A stretch of 64,000 nt of DNA from Flavobacteriales bacterium (GCA_016721825.1 JADKHI010000001.1:1364001-1428000); one strand, 5' to 3'. Numbered from the stretch's first letter, positions 34,178 through 42,642 are shown. Notes: generated by a model from the sequence alone, not told the origin. Translations and numbers: made by a program.

Positions 34178-35071
34178 TCACTTGACCTCGACCACCATGT
34201 ACTTGCTCAACCTCCAGAAGGCAGCAGGGTCCTTGATCTCGAGATAGGCGAGCTCATCGCCCTCCTCTACGATGGAATAGCTGCCTTTCGGATGCTCAGT
34301 GACCAAGTGGGCCTTCTTCACACCCAGTGGAACGCGGCTGGTCTGGCGCACATCCACTTCCTTGAAGCGGTCGTTCGCGACATCACTGTTCACCGCGGCC
34401 GTCTTGCCGATGCCGATCAGGCCACCGGTGCGGGTCACCACACCTTGGTCCTCCAGCTCCTTGCTCGTTCCCACCACATACCAAGCGGTGTTCATCTCGT
34501 TGGTCTGCTTCTCGATGTAGGCCTCTTGCTTGGCCACCTCCAGTTCAATGGCCGTGAGCTGCTCGTTCACCTGTTCGATCTTGAAATCACGGGCCAGCAG
34601 TTCATCCTTCATGCTCGCGATCGATGAATCACGTGAAGCAAGCATCAGATCCAGGGCCTTGAGCTTCTTACGCAAGCCGCCGGTCTCCACCTTGCTCTTG
34701 TCCAAGCGTTTGGTCAGGTCCGCGATGCGTTCGCGGCTTTCCTGCATCAATCCGTTCATCAGTTGCAGGTCGCGCACCATCTTCTTGCGCTTGTCCATGT
34801 TGAGCTCCCCTTCCGCGTTCTCGCTCAGCACTTTCTCACGCTCGTCCATGAGCATGATGTTCTTCTCGATATCGTCGAAGGACAGCGCCATTTCCCCGAT
34901 CAGGGAATCGCGACCTTGCAGTTCACTCTTCAGGCGTTCCGTCTCCGCGCGTGCCGCGATCTCTCCAGGGGAAGGACCGTTCTCGCAAGCGATCAGCACA
35001 CAGGAAACGGCCAAGGCCAGGACCATGGGTCGCATGAGCGACCGTGTGTTCAGGAATGGGATCATCTTCAT
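34178..35071 (-). CDS. coiled-coil lipoprotein
   Basis: This is a 297-residue protein with a lipoprotein signal; the lipobox VLIAC places Cys near residue 29. A long coiled coil (about residues 37-200, heptads such as LKSELQGRDSLIGEMALSF) comes next. The C-terminal domain begins NTAWYVVGTSKELEDQGVVTRTGG and resembles a Bacteroidota family annotated as Cbp1-type adhesin or left unnamed. Probably anchored in the outer membrane; function unknown. A GG-N10-GC promoter and a GGGGAA-N4 palindrome lie upstream, so it may belong to the local sigma-54 regulon. An internal ATG at 35035 is an alternative start. Confidence 0.7.
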   Translation of the reverse strand: MKMIPFLNTRSLMRPMVLALAVSCVLIACENGPSPGEIAARAETERLKSELQGRDSLIGEMALSFDDIEKNIMLMDEREKVLSENAEGELNMDKRKKMVRDLQLMNGLMQESRERIADLTKRLDKSKVETGGLRKKLKALDLMLASRDSSIASMKDELLARDFKIEQVNEQLTAIELEVAKQEAYIEKQTNEMNTAWYVVGTSKELEDQGVVTRTGGLIGIGKTAAVNSDVANDRFKEVDVRQTSRVPLGVKKAHLVTEHPKGSYSIVEEGDELAYLEIKDPAAFWRLSKYMVVEVK

Positions 35072-35102
35072 GGTATTGGAGGTATTGGTTCACCCCTCGG
35101 AA

Positions 35103-35117
35103 GCCAAGCCCATTCCA
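35103..35117 (-). promoter_or_regulatory. -24/-12 (sigma-54-type) promoter
   Basis: The reverse strand reads TGGAATGGGCTTGGC: GG and GC separated by exactly 10 bases. The inferred transcript start is about 20 bases before the lipoprotein start at 35071, and the palindrome at 35230-35245 lies 120 bases upstream. Confidence 0.5.
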
Positions 35118-35229
35118 TGTCCCACGCATGAACTTGCGCGGCCTACCGGAACATCGTCAATGCGTTGCCTCACAGGCCTTTCCGTGGAACAGCTGAACTG
35201 GTCGACATTTCAGCGCACCACGCTTGTCT

Positions 35230-35245
35230 GGGGAATTTCCACCCC
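35230..35245. promoter_or_regulatory. activator-site palindrome, copy E
   Basis: GGGGAA-TTTC-CACCCC, with the same 16-base layout and 4-base centre as four other copies in the 39-54 kb gaps. One mismatch in the arms. Confidence 0.5.
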
Positions 35246-35252
35246 GATCACC

Positions 35253-37064
35253 TCATGCTTCGGGCGCAACGACAACGGCCGGTCCGGTGCCCGTAACGAA
35301 CACTTCCGATGGGAAGCGCAGGGTGAAGGTCGTGCCCTGGCCTACCGCGCTCTGTACTTCCAACTTGACCCGGTGGCTGTTCAGGATGCTGCGCGTGGTG
35401 GTGAGCCCAAGGCCGAGACCGCCCGTGCGACCGGAGTAGAAGGGCTCGAAGAGGCGGCTCACGTTCTCCGGAGGAATGCCCTTGCCATTGTCCGTGATCT
35501 CCAAGAGCACTTCGTCCCCCACGCGACGGGCGCCCATGTGCAAATGCCCCTTGCCCGGTTCCATGGCCTCCACCGCGTTCACCGCGATGTTGGTGATCGC
35601 CAGATCGATCAGCTCGCGGTCAGCCATCACCGTAGGCAGATCACTGGTCAGGTCGATCTCGCTCTTGATGCCTTTCAATTCAAGGCGGTCGTTCACATGC
35701 TTCAATGCGGTGTGCACGATCTCATCGAGCGTGCAGGCCACCAGGTCCAATTCGCGCTTCTTCGAGGACTCCAGCATCTCCTTGATCAGCGTGCCGATCC
35801 GCTTGAGGTTGCGGTCGATGATCTGGAAGAAGGGTTGTACGAGCTCGTCGCGGTCCTGCACCTCATCATGCAGCTGTTCCACGGCCAGGTGGATGTTGGT
35901 GAGCGGGTTGCGCACCTCATGGGCCACGGTGCGCGTGATCTGCCCGGTCAATGCTATCCGGTCGGCCTCGGCGTTGACCTCTTGGGCGTGTTTCTGTTCG
36001 GTGATGTCCGAAAAGGTGACCATGAAACCATCTTCGAAACGCACCGCGTGCGTGCTGAACCACAGGTTCATCCCCTCACCTTTGTAATAGAGCTCATTGC
36101 GGAACGGAACCCCTGTGGTGGCCACATCAACATAACCGTCGAACAGACCGCTGGAGCCATTCCCGGGCATCTCCGTCAGCAACCGCTTACCGACCAGGTC
36201 CTGGCGACCAACGATGGCATTCGCGCGGAGGTTCGATGATCGGAACTCGAAATCGATGATGGCACCTTCCGCGTTCCGAACGGAACGGAAGGTCATGATG
36301 CCGTTCGGTGATGTGTCCAGCACTTTCTGCAACAAGCTTTGGATGGAGGTCCGGTTCCGTACTTCCTCATCCAGTTCCCCCAACTTGGTCTGCAGCATCA
36401 GTTTCGAGCGCTCCACACCCAGCAAGGCGCGGGAAAGGCGGGAGAAGAGCAGGGCCGTGGCGGCGATGGCCAGTACGGAATAGAGGATCAGCATCACCGG
36501 CGCGTCCAACCCATCACGGACCTCAGTCTCCAGGAAGTCATCGCGCTCAAGTTGTATCTGCGCCACCAAGCGTGCGTGCAACTGTCGCACCTCATCCATG
36601 GCGGCCTTGCTCTTGCCCATCTTCACCAAGTCGGCTTCCGCAGCGATGCGGATCCCAACACTGTCCGTGATCATGGACTCCAACAGGGCTTCCACCTCCG
36701 TGTACTTCACCTTGAGCCAGCCCAACTGGGCTTGCCAGCTTCCCTCTACGAGCAGACTGTCGACCTCGGCGAAGTGCATGGAATCACGCACATTGGCCCC
36801 ATGGAACGGTTGCAGGTACGCCGTGTCGTTCGTGAGCAGATAACCACGCACGCTCGTCTCTTGGTCCTGAAGGCTGGACAGCAGTCCGTTCAATTCGAAC
36901 TGCGCGAAGTTGTAGCGTCGGATCCCTCTGACGGAATCCGTATAACGTTGAAGGTTGGTGAAGGTGGCGTACAACAGGATCAGCAACAACGCCAGCGTGC
37001 CGAAGTAGAGGATCACCAACAGGCGTCGTTCATCGCGTTCGCCAGTGTATGGGATCAAGGGCAT
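35253..37064 (-). CDS. CHASE3-PAS sensor histidine kinase
   Basis: This is a 603-residue membrane kinase. Helix 1 (LLVILYFGTLALLLILLYATF, near residues 15-35) precedes a CHASE3 domain (QFELNGLLSSLQDQETSVRGYLLTNDTAYLQPFHG). Helix 2 is near residue 195; then a coiled coil, a PAS domain (DTSPNGIMTFRSVRN...VTFSDITEQ), HisKA (TRTVAHEVRNPLTNIHLAVEQL, His near residue 380) and HATPase (NIAVNAVEAME, DNGKGIP, GGLGLGL). The organisation is that of NtrB-like kinases. It is the last gene of an operon with the NtrC-type activator and a lone receiver, so it probably senses the signal for the local sigma-54 regulon. Confidence 0.93.
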   Translation of the reverse strand: MPLIPYTGERDERRLLVILYFGTLALLLILLYATFTNLQRYTDSVRGIRRYNFAQFELNGLLSSLQDQETSVRGYLLTNDTAYLQPFHGANVRDSMHFAEVDSLLVEGSWQAQLGWLKVKYTEVEALLESMITDSVGIRIAAEADLVKMGKSKAAMDEVRQLHARLVAQIQLERDDFLETEVRDGLDAPVMLILYSVLAIAATALLFSRLSRALLGVERSKLMLQTKLGELDEEVRNRTSIQSLLQKVLDTSPNGIMTFRSVRNAEGAIIDFEFRSSNLRANAIVGRQDLVGKRLLTEMPGNGSSGLFDGYVDVATTGVPFRNELYYKGEGMNLWFSTHAVRFEDGFMVTFSDITEQKHAQEVNAEADRIALTGQITRTVAHEVRNPLTNIHLAVEQLHDEVQDRDELVQPFFQIIDRNLKRIGTLIKEMLESSKKRELDLVACTLDEIVHTALKHVNDRLELKGIKSEIDLTSDLPTVMADRELIDLAITNIAVNAVEAMEPGKGHLHMGARRVGDEVLLEITDNGKGIPPENVSRLFEPFYSGRTGGLGLGLTTTRSILNSHRVKLEVQSAVGQGTTFTLRFPSEVFVTGTGPAVVVAPEA

Positions 37065-37100
37065 GGCGCGGGGATCGGGACCGTTGTCAGGTGCTGCTGC

Positions 37101-38501
37101 TCAAACCTCAAGCCCGAACGAACGCAGCTTGTTGTACAATGTCTTGCGGTCGATGTTGAGCTGTTCGGCCGTCTTCGACTTGTTGAAGCCGTTGCGTTCC
37201 AGCGCTGAAAGGATGGCCTCGCGTTCCGCTTGCTGCGCCACACCCCGCAGACCCTCTTCGGAGCGATGGGCAGGGCCGGTACCACCGGAGGAAGGAACGG
37301 ATGCGCTGGGACCTGCGAGCATCATGGCCGGCAGGCAATCCACCCCGATCAACCTTCCGGTGCTCAGCAGCACCGCACGTTTCACCACGTTGCCGAGCTC
37401 CCGAAGGTTCCCCGTCCATGAATGACGCAGCAGGTGCTGCAGTGCAGCCTCTTCAAAGCCGCCCACACTTCGGTCCAGCCGAACATTGGCCTGCGCTATG
37501 AAGTGCATGGCGAAGCGTTCGATGTCCTCCCTGCGCTCGCGCAAGGGAAGCAGATGGATGGTGAACTCCTGGATCCGGTGCAGCAGGTCCTCGCGGAAGC
37601 GGCCATCGATCACGGCCTTCTGCAGGTCCTCGTTGGTGGCGATGATCAAGCGCACGTCCACATCAATGTCCTTGGTGCCGCCGATCCGACGGATCTTGCG
37701 CTCCTGCAGCACGCGCAAGAGCTTCACCTGGTTGTCATACGTCAGGTTCCCGATCTCGTCAAGGAACAGTGTGCCGCCATGGGCCTGTTCGAAACTCCCG
37801 GGCTTATCGTTCACCGCACCGGTGAAGGCCCCTTTCGTATGGCCGAACAGTTCGCTACCGGCCAGGTCCTTGGGCAGTGCACCACAGTCCACCGCTACGA
37901 ACGGTGCGGAGGAACGTGCGCTTTGCCGGTGGATCCGCTTGGCAACGAACTCCTTGCCCGTTCCCGTTTCCCCAGTGATGAGCACCGACATGTCGGTGGG
38001 CGCCACCAGCGCAATGTGCTTGGCGATGTTGATGGAGGAAGGTCCTGTGCCGTCCACGTATTCGCTATCGGCACCAGCGCGCCCTGCTGTGCCACCGCCG
38101 GTCGCACGCTTCACCGTGCCGGCTTCCTCGGCTCCGGGGCTGGCCAAGGCATCCTGCACACGCATCAGCAGCTCATCGGGGTACAAGGGTTTGGCGATGT
38201 AGTCGAAGGCGCCTTTGCGCATCAGCTCAACGGCAAGCCTCACCTCTGAATAACCCGTGATGATGATGACCTGGGTGCCGGGGCTCGTGCTGCGAATGTG
38301 CTCCAACATCTTGGGCGCATCGGTGTCCGGCAGCCGATGGTCGCACAGCACCAGGTCGAAGCGTTGCCCGGTCATCAGCTCCTTGGCCAAGGAACCGCGA
38401 CCTGCTGTGGCCACCGTATAGCCGCTCTTCGTCAGGTAACGGGAAAGCAGGGTGCAGATGTCCTGATCATCGTCCAGGACCAGAATGTTCGAAGTTGCCA
38501 T
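37101..38501 (-). CDS. NtrC-family sigma-54-dependent response regulator
   Basis: This is a 466-residue activator. The receiver domain has the phospho-acceptor Asp at about 54 (DLVLCDHRLPD). The AAA+ domain has the Walker A box GETGTGKEFVAKRIH near residue 177 and the GAFTGA loop in GHTKGAFTGAVNDK that contacts sigma-54, then the Walker B region GTLFLDEIGNL. A Fis-type helix-turn-helix (NKSKTAEQLNIDRKTLYNKLRSFGLEV) binds DNA. It lies between a REC-only gene (17-base gap) and a histidine kinase gene (36-base gap). I infer that it binds the GGGGAR-N4-YTCCCC palindromes in nearby gaps. Confidence 0.96.
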   Translation of the reverse strand: MATSNILVLDDDQDICTLLSRYLTKSGYTVATAGRGSLAKELMTGQRFDLVLCDHRLPDTDAPKMLEHIRSTSPGTQVIIITGYSEVRLAVELMRKGAFDYIAKPLYPDELLMRVQDALASPGAEEAGTVKRATGGGTAGRAGADSEYVDGTGPSSINIAKHIALVAPTDMSVLITGETGTGKEFVAKRIHRQSARSSAPFVAVDCGALPKDLAGSELFGHTKGAFTGAVNDKPGSFEQAHGGTLFLDEIGNLTYDNQVKLLRVLQERKIRRIGGTKDIDVDVRLIIATNEDLQKAVIDGRFREDLLHRIQEFTIHLLPLRERREDIERFAMHFIAQANVRLDRSVGGFEEAALQHLLRHSWTGNLRELGNVVKRAVLLSTGRLIGVDCLPAMMLAGPSASVPSSGGTGPAHRSEEGLRGVAQQAEREAILSALERNGFNKSKTAEQLNIDRKTLYNKLRSFGLEV

Positions 38502-38518
38502 GGGGTGTGAGAGTTGGC

Positions 38519-38893
38519 TCAGCCGGGAAAACCCAGCTCACGAATGGATGATAAGATGGTGGCCCGGTTGAAGGGCTTCGGAACGAAAAGGTCGGCACCC
38601 GCGGCCACGGCCCTTCCCCGCTCACTGTCCATGGCGCTGATGGCAATGGCGCGCGCGGCAGGTTGGGAGGCCTTGATCTCCGGGATCAGGTCGTAGCCCA
38701 GACCATCGGGCAAGTGGACATCAAGGAACACGGCATCGAAACGGGCAGTCAACAAAGCAGCGCGGCCGGCCTCGAGCGAATGCGCGATGGAACACTCCGT
38801 ACCAGCACGTCGCAGAATGTTGGCAAGCAGCATACAGATCTCCGGTTCATCATCTACGAGTAACGCGTGATTCAATCTGCTCGTGCCTGTCAT
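38519..38893 (-). CDS. stand-alone receiver-domain response regulator
   Basis: This is a 124-residue protein made of one CheY-like receiver domain: acidic pair VDDEPE near 14-16, phosphorylation Asp about 58 in AVFLDVHLPD, and a Lys in FVPKPFNRA. With no output domain it may act as a phosphate relay or sink between the kinase and NtrC-type protein encoded downstream in the same operon. A GG-N10-GC promoter lies before it. Confidence 0.9.
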   Translation of the reverse strand: MTGTSRLNHALLVDDEPEICMLLANILRRAGTECSIAHSLEAGRAALLTARFDAVFLDVHLPDGLGYDLIPEIKASQPAARAIAISAMDSERGRAVAAGADLFVPKPFNRATILSSIRELGFPG

Positions 38894-38927
38894 GACCGTT
38901 CGCTTCTGCCAAGTTACTCTGTCCAGT

Positions 38928-38942
38928 GCAGAACGAGGTCCC
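38928..38942 (-). promoter_or_regulatory. -24/-12 (sigma-54-type) promoter of the receiver-NtrC-kinase operon
   Basis: The reverse strand reads GGGACCTCGTTCTGC, with GG and GC separated by exactly 10 bases. The inferred transcript start is about 23 bases before the start at 38893. A perfect palindrome (39060-39079) lies about 128 bases upstream, suggesting autoregulation. Confidence 0.5.
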
Positions 38943-39059
38943 GTTCACGAACCTCAGTGCTGCCGCTAGTTCCCTGCGTTGGAAAAAAGCGTGCCGCCAA
39001 ACTCCATCTCCGTTAGTCCCTAGCCGACCGGCATGATCCATTCCTGCCATCGCCAATAC

Positions 39060-39079
39060 TTGGGGAACTGCTTCCCCAA
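39060..39079. promoter_or_regulatory. activator-site palindrome, copy A (perfect)
   Basis: TTGGGGAA-CTGC-TTCCCCAA has 8-bp perfect arms around 4 bases. A second inverted repeat, GGTGG-N7-CCACC, sits at 39081-39097. It lies in the 304-base divergent gap between the receiver-NtrC-kinase operon and the DUF748-like gene. Confidence 0.6.
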
Positions 39080-39197
39080 AGGTGGGGGAGATCCACCCCG
39101 ACCGTTCGCTCGGAAGCACAGCCATGCGACTCTGCAAGCCCTGATAGAGATCGGCGCGATATTCACTGAAGGGTGCCGCTCGAACCCTCCACCATAC

Positions 39198-40343
39198 ATG
39201 ACCGGCCAACGACGCAAACGCTTCCGCATACTACTTACCATACTCGGCTCTTTGATCCTGATCCGCATTGCATTGCCTTACGTTCTGCTCCACTTGGCGA
39301 ACCAAAGGCTCGCGCAAATGGAAGGCTACAACGGCCACATCGCCGACCTGGACCTTGCGCTCTACCGTGGTGCCTACCGCATTGAACAGTTCCACCTGGA
39401 AAAAGTGGACCGTGTCTCACAGGAGGAAACCCCCTTCCTCGCTGCGGAACTCATCGACCTTTCCGTGGAATGGAAGGCCCTATTGGACGGTGGGCTTGTG
39501 GGCGAACTGGAGATCGCTCGGCCCATGCTCAGATTCACGAAGGATAAGGCGGAACCTGGCGACATTCAAAAGGACACTGTAGGTCTTGGGGAACTCCTGA
39601 AGGACTTCATGCCTCTGCGCATCAACCGACTGGAATTGCACGAAGGAAGGATCGAATACGCCGATGAAGGCTCCAAGCCTCCGTTGGAACTTGCCTTGAC
39701 GAACGTGCAGGCGATCGCGAAGAACCTCTCTTCTGTGGCAGAAGAAGGGAAGTTGCTTCCCGCGAAGGTCAACGCTACGGCCATGTTATACGGCGGGGCG
39801 ACGACCTTCAATATGGCGTTGGACCCACTAAGTCAGCAGAGCCTCTTCGATATGGACCTTACGGTGGAGGGCATGGAATTGCCGAAGGTGAACGACTTCT
39901 TCCAGGCGTACGCCGACTTCGATGTGAACAAGGGGAGCCTATCGCTCTACACGGAGATGGCCACAAGAGATGGTGCGTTCAAAGGCTATGTGAAGCCGGT
40001 GATCAAAGACCTTGACGTGCTTGGGAAAGAAGACCGCAAGGACAACGCACTTCGTAAGCTATGGGAGGGTATCGTTGGCACCGCTGGCGATGTGCTCACC
40101 AACCCGAGGAAGGACCAGATCGCCACGAAAGTGCTGCTGGAGGGGCGACTGAACGGGCCCGATGTACGCACCTGGACGGCCGTGATCCAACTGCTCCGAA
40201 ACGCGTTCATCCGCGCTTTGGAACCGGCGATCGACCGTGAGATCACGATCGGGTCCATGCTTCAGGGACCGAAGACCGATGACGGTGGTTTCTTGAAGAA
40301 CCTCTTCGGGAAGAAGGACAAGGAACGCACGAGAAGGAAGTGA
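39198..40343 (+). CDS. DUF748/AsmA-like membrane-anchored protein
   Basis: This is a 381-residue protein with one N-terminal helix (ILLTILGSLILIRIALPYVLLHLAN) and a large extracytoplasmic part. Characteristic phrases are YNGHIADLDLALYRGAYRIEQFHLEKVD, DLSVEWKALLDGGLVGELEIARPMLRF and INRLELHEGRIEYAD, as in DUF748/AsmA-type proteins, which have long beta-groove folds. Such proteins are thought to handle lipids or outer-membrane assembly. The start at 39198 gives the helix; the open frame runs further upstream without similarity. The palindrome copy A lies upstream, but no clear -24/-12 element was found before this gene. Confidence 0.8.
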   Translation: MTGQRRKRFRILLTILGSLILIRIALPYVLLHLANQRLAQMEGYNGHIADLDLALYRGAYRIEQFHLEKVDRVSQEETPFLAAELIDLSVEWKALLDGGLVGELEIARPMLRFTKDKAEPGDIQKDTVGLGELLKDFMPLRINRLELHEGRIEYADEGSKPPLELALTNVQAIAKNLSSVAEEGKLLPAKVNATAMLYGGATTFNMALDPLSQQSLFDMDLTVEGMELPKVNDFFQAYADFDVNKGSLSLYTEMATRDGAFKGYVKPVIKDLDVLGKEDRKDNALRKLWEGIVGTAGDVLTNPRKDQIATKVLLEGRLNGPDVRTWTAVIQLLRNAFIRALEPAIDREITIGSMLQGPKTDDGGFLKNLFGKKDKERTRRK

Positions 40344-40399
40344 TCCAACACGGTGTTCCACAGCAACGATCGGCACAAGGATCGCAGCCATCATGGAAC

Positions 40400-40570
40400 A
40401 TGCTTAGCTGGGCAGCGATATTCCTTGTAGTGGCCATTGTCATGGCGGTGTTGGGCTTTGACGGTCCTACATCCGTCGCCTCTGCGATCGCGAAGGTGCT
40501 CTTCTTCATCTTTCTTCTGCTCTTTCTGGCGACCTTGATCGTCGGCAACTCTGTGTTGAAGAGAAAATGA
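40400..40570 (+). CDS. DUF1328 small membrane protein
   Basis: This is a 56-residue protein: MLSWAAIFLVVAIVMAVLGFDGPTSVASAIAKVLFFIFLLLF. The layout and the G-F-G--AGxAK-LFFIFL core match the DUF1328 (YtjA) family, two-helix membrane proteins often seen in general-stress gene clusters. The start is the first ATG before the first helix. It lies 57 bases after the DUF748-like gene and may be co-transcribed. Function unknown. Confidence 0.85.
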   Translation: MLSWAAIFLVVAIVMAVLGFDGPTSVASAIAKVLFFIFLLLFLATLIVGNSVLKRK

Positions 40571-40582
40571 AGAACTGTGGCA

Positions 40583-40601
40583 CCCCTTGCTCATAAAGGG
40601 G
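40583..40601 (+). terminator. weak hairpin after DUF1328
   Basis: CCCCTT pairs with AAGGGG (6-bp stem) 13 bases past the DUF1328 stop. Confidence 0.4.
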
Positions 40602-40757
40602 AAGGGAGGCCACTGGGAACCCCAACGACCCCAAAGGAGAGCCTTCTGAGCATGTGTTCGGAACAATAGAGTGGAAGTGAGCACAACACGCGTGATCAGT
40701 CACTTTCCACCTCACATCACCAAGTGCACGTCGCGGTCGAACCCCCCAATGCGAAAA

Positions 40758-40772
40758 TGGAGCGCATCTTGA
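40758..40772 (+). promoter_or_regulatory. -24/-12-like promoter
   Basis: TGGAGCGCATCTTGA keeps the GG-N10-G spacing but has A in place of the last C. The inferred transcript start is about 17 bases before the barrel gene start at 40801. Confidence 0.4.
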
Positions 40773-40800
40773 ACGTGGTCAGGCAAATCGACCATCCCTG

Positions 40801-41424
40801 ATGAAAAGTCCAACCACGCTCTCTATCATCGCCCTTCTAGCACTTACACCTTTCTCCTTCCTGCAAGCCCAGGAGCTTCGCCTTGGCGCTGGCTACACGG
40901 GCAGCAACGTCCAGGAGAACAACAACGAACAATGGGTAGGTCGCGCGGGCTACCAGTTCGGAGTGGATGTCCTGATCGGGAACCGGCTCTTCGTCAAGCC
41001 TGGCTTCCACGTTCTGACCCGCAATATGGATTATACCGTGCTAGGTGTCGGCCCCGACGGTCTACCCAATGGCGAGAACACTGATATCCGCTACAAGAGC
41101 CAGTCCTTGAGGATCCCCGTGCTTGCAGGTGTCCGCCTATTCGCACCTTCCGACGAGACCGACTTCAACATCTACGCCATGGGCGGCCCTACGGCGCTGA
41201 TCGGCCTCGATGCCAACTTGAGCAACACCTTGCTCGTGGTCAGCACCAACGCGACCCAGTGGTACCTCGGCATCGGTGCGGGCATGGAATACCGCTTCCT
41301 GTTCTTGGAGGCAGGCTATGATGTGGCCATGACCAACGTGTTCCAAGGCGACGGCATCAATACGAATCCCAAAGTGAACAACAGCTACATCGCGGCCGGC
41401 CTTCGCTTCCTCTTGAAAAAGTGA
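40801..41424 (+). CDS. outer-membrane beta-barrel protein (PorT-like)
   Basis: This is a 207-residue exported protein with a signal peptide (residues 1-23, ending LQAQ). It has barrel strands with alternating pattern: ELRLGAGYTGSN, YQFGVDVLIGNRLFVKPGFHVLTRN, SLRIPVLAGVRLFA, WYLGIGAGMEYRFLFLEAGYDVAM, and the terminal SYIAAGLRFLLKK. It resembles the outer-membrane beta-barrel (PorT/OprF-barrel) families of Bacteroidota. It is preceded by a -24/-12-like element and followed 29 bases later by a small membrane-protein gene. Confidence 0.8.
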   Translation: MKSPTTLSIIALLALTPFSFLQAQELRLGAGYTGSNVQENNNEQWVGRAGYQFGVDVLIGNRLFVKPGFHVLTRNMDYTVLGVGPDGLPNGENTDIRYKSQSLRIPVLAGVRLFAPSDETDFNIYAMGGPTALIGLDANLSNTLLVVSTNATQWYLGIGAGMEYRFLFLEAGYDVAMTNVFQGDGINTNPKVNNSYIAAGLRFLLKK

Positions 41425-41453
41425 TCCCAACTCCATACTTCACCCTCTACCCC

Positions 41454-41819
41454 ATGCGAACCCCCACCATTCTCTCACTGGCACTCGCCTCCATCATCAT
41501 GGTCAGTGCTCCTTCCGCACAAGCGGCCCCAGCTGCACCCAGCGAACCCCTGGGCAAGAAGGAAGTACACATCAACACGGAACGCCTGGCCCAGCTGCCG
41601 TTGGAGGACCAGCAACGTGTGCTCGCCATCAAGGAACGTCTTGAGACGATCATCGCTACGGACCGCTCCACCCTTGATCGCAACCAACGCTCTGAATTGC
41701 GGAGCGAATGGAAGCAATTGAAGGATGAGATGAAGGAGTACAATCGCAACGGCAGCGTGGTCTACATCTCCACCGCCGGCCTCATCATCATCATCCTGCT
41801 CCTGATCATCCTTCTCTAG
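41454..41819 (+). CDS. small exported/membrane protein
   Basis: This is a 121-residue protein with a signal peptide (TPTILSLALASIIMVSAPSAQA), a charged helical region of about 65 residues (residues 33-97, HINTERLAQLPLEDQQRVLAIKERLETIIATDRSTLDRNQRSEL) and a C-terminal helix (VVYISTAGLIIIILLLIILL). No family is assigned. The helical region followed by a membrane helix is typical of small stress-linked Bacteroidota proteins. Probably in the same transcript as the preceding barrel gene; a perfect hairpin follows. Confidence 0.75.
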   Translation: MRTPTILSLALASIIMVSAPSAQAAPAAPSEPLGKKEVHINTERLAQLPLEDQQRVLAIKERLETIIATDRSTLDRNQRSELRSEWKQLKDEMKEYNRNGSVVYISTAGLIIIILLLIILL

Positions 41820-41843
41820 GAGCGTATTGGTACTTGACCCTGC

Positions 41844-41880
41844 AATGGAACGATCCGCCACAAAGGCGGATCGTTCCATT
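41844..41880. terminator. strong hairpin terminator
   Basis: AATGGAACGATCCGCC pairs perfectly with GGCGGATCGTTCCATT (16-bp stem, 5-base loop), 24 bases past the stop. Confidence 0.85.
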
Positions 41881-41957
41881 CTTGGCCCCTGAGATCACTT
41901 CAGCCATCGATGCAGGTTCGATCGCGCACAATGCACGCAGCTTGAACGCTCAAGTTG

Positions 41958-41972
41958 TGGCCCGAGATCTGA
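41958..41972 (+). promoter_or_regulatory. -24/-12-like promoter
   Basis: TGGCCCGAGATCTGA fits the local pattern TGGCNCG-N4-YTGA. The inferred transcript start is about 16 bases before the ATG at 42000. Confidence 0.45.
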
Positions 41973-41999
41973 ACTTGAAGGTCAAAGACGAATGCTCCC

Positions 42000-42161
42000 A
42001 TGACACGTAAGAAAAAGACCTTGGTCCTGGCTGAACCCCTCCGTGATCGGCTGAAGTCCTTCAAGGTGCGCCTTGATGCACGGACCGTGATCACCCTAGG
42101 GAATCCTCAGGCGCTCGCCTTCTGGAAGAAGCGCTATCCGTTGGCAAAAGTGATCGACTGA
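42000..42161 (+). CDS. 53-residue basic protein of unknown function
   Basis: The frame reads MTRKKKTLVLAEPLRDRLKS and ends KRYPLAKVID. It is Lys/Arg-rich and has no membrane segment; I do not recognise it. It is supported by the -24/-12-like element 16 bases (transcript start) upstream and by an 8-base gap to the next gene. Both genes are probably one transcriptional unit. Confidence 0.6.
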   Translation: MTRKKKTLVLAEPLRDRLKSFKVRLDARTVITLGNPQALAFWKKRYPLAKVID

Positions 42162-42169
42162 ACGACGTT

Positions 42170-42547
42170 ATGCCGCGACCTGTTCCGCTCGCCGACCTGC
42201 TCACCAACCTGCGTGAGGCGGAAAAGCATCTGCTGCGTCGGCATTGCATCCGGCTGCGGATCGACAAGGTCACAAGCGATGGCCGCAATGCACTGTGCTC
42301 CGCCGCGCAAGTGAAGCGCATGTTCTTCTGGTCAGCCCATCACAAGGAACGCGTGGTGACCTTGGCGCACCAAGCCATTCTGCCCCTTCACACGTTGGGA
42401 CTCTCTCCGCTCATCAGTGCCTTCCCCTTGGACCAGGTACACGTATTCGGACCGGTGAAGGAAGATGACCCCTTCGAGATCCGCCGAGCCCTCTTGCAGG
42501 CCGGTAAGGAGGGACTTCTACGCGCAGCCCAGCCTACGAGCCACTGA
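42170..42547 (+). CDS. unknown 125-residue protein
   Basis: This is a basic cytoplasmic-looking protein, MPRPVPLADLLTNLREAEKHLLRRHCIRLRIDKVTSDGRN, with AHHKERVVTLAHQAILPLHTLGLSPLIS in the middle and a charged C-terminus. There are no signal peptide, membrane helices or recognised motifs. It follows the 53-residue gene by 8 bases. Codon usage is like its neighbours. It could be a nucleic-acid-associated protein from its charge, but nothing demonstrates this. Confidence 0.55.
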   Translation: MPRPVPLADLLTNLREAEKHLLRRHCIRLRIDKVTSDGRNALCSAAQVKRMFFWSAHHKERVVTLAHQAILPLHTLGLSPLISAFPLDQVHVFGPVKEDDPFEIRRALLQAGKEGLLRAAQPTSH

Positions 42548-42642
42548 CGCATACCCGCTGAGAACGCAACGGCCAGCGATCACCAGGTCACCGCCAAGAT
42601 CCGTTCTCGATCCGAACAAGTCTTCAGAACTTTCGCCAACGC

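Noticed and set aside
34530..36239. Long open frame of 569 codons on the forward strand
   Set aside because: It is antisense to the coiled-coil lipoprotein and CHASE3 kinase genes, both of which have clear domains; its sequence is low-complexity Ser/Arg-rich as expected of a shadow in GC-rich DNA.
38980..38994. Forward TGGAAAAAAGCGTGC before the DUF748-like gene
   Set aside because: It has correct spacing, but lies about 200 bases from the ATG and on the wrong side of the palindrome.
40371..40385. CGGCACAAGGATCGC before DUF1328 as a sigma-54 promoter
   Set aside because: The spacing is right, but the transcript would start only 3 bases before the ATG, unlike all the other cases.
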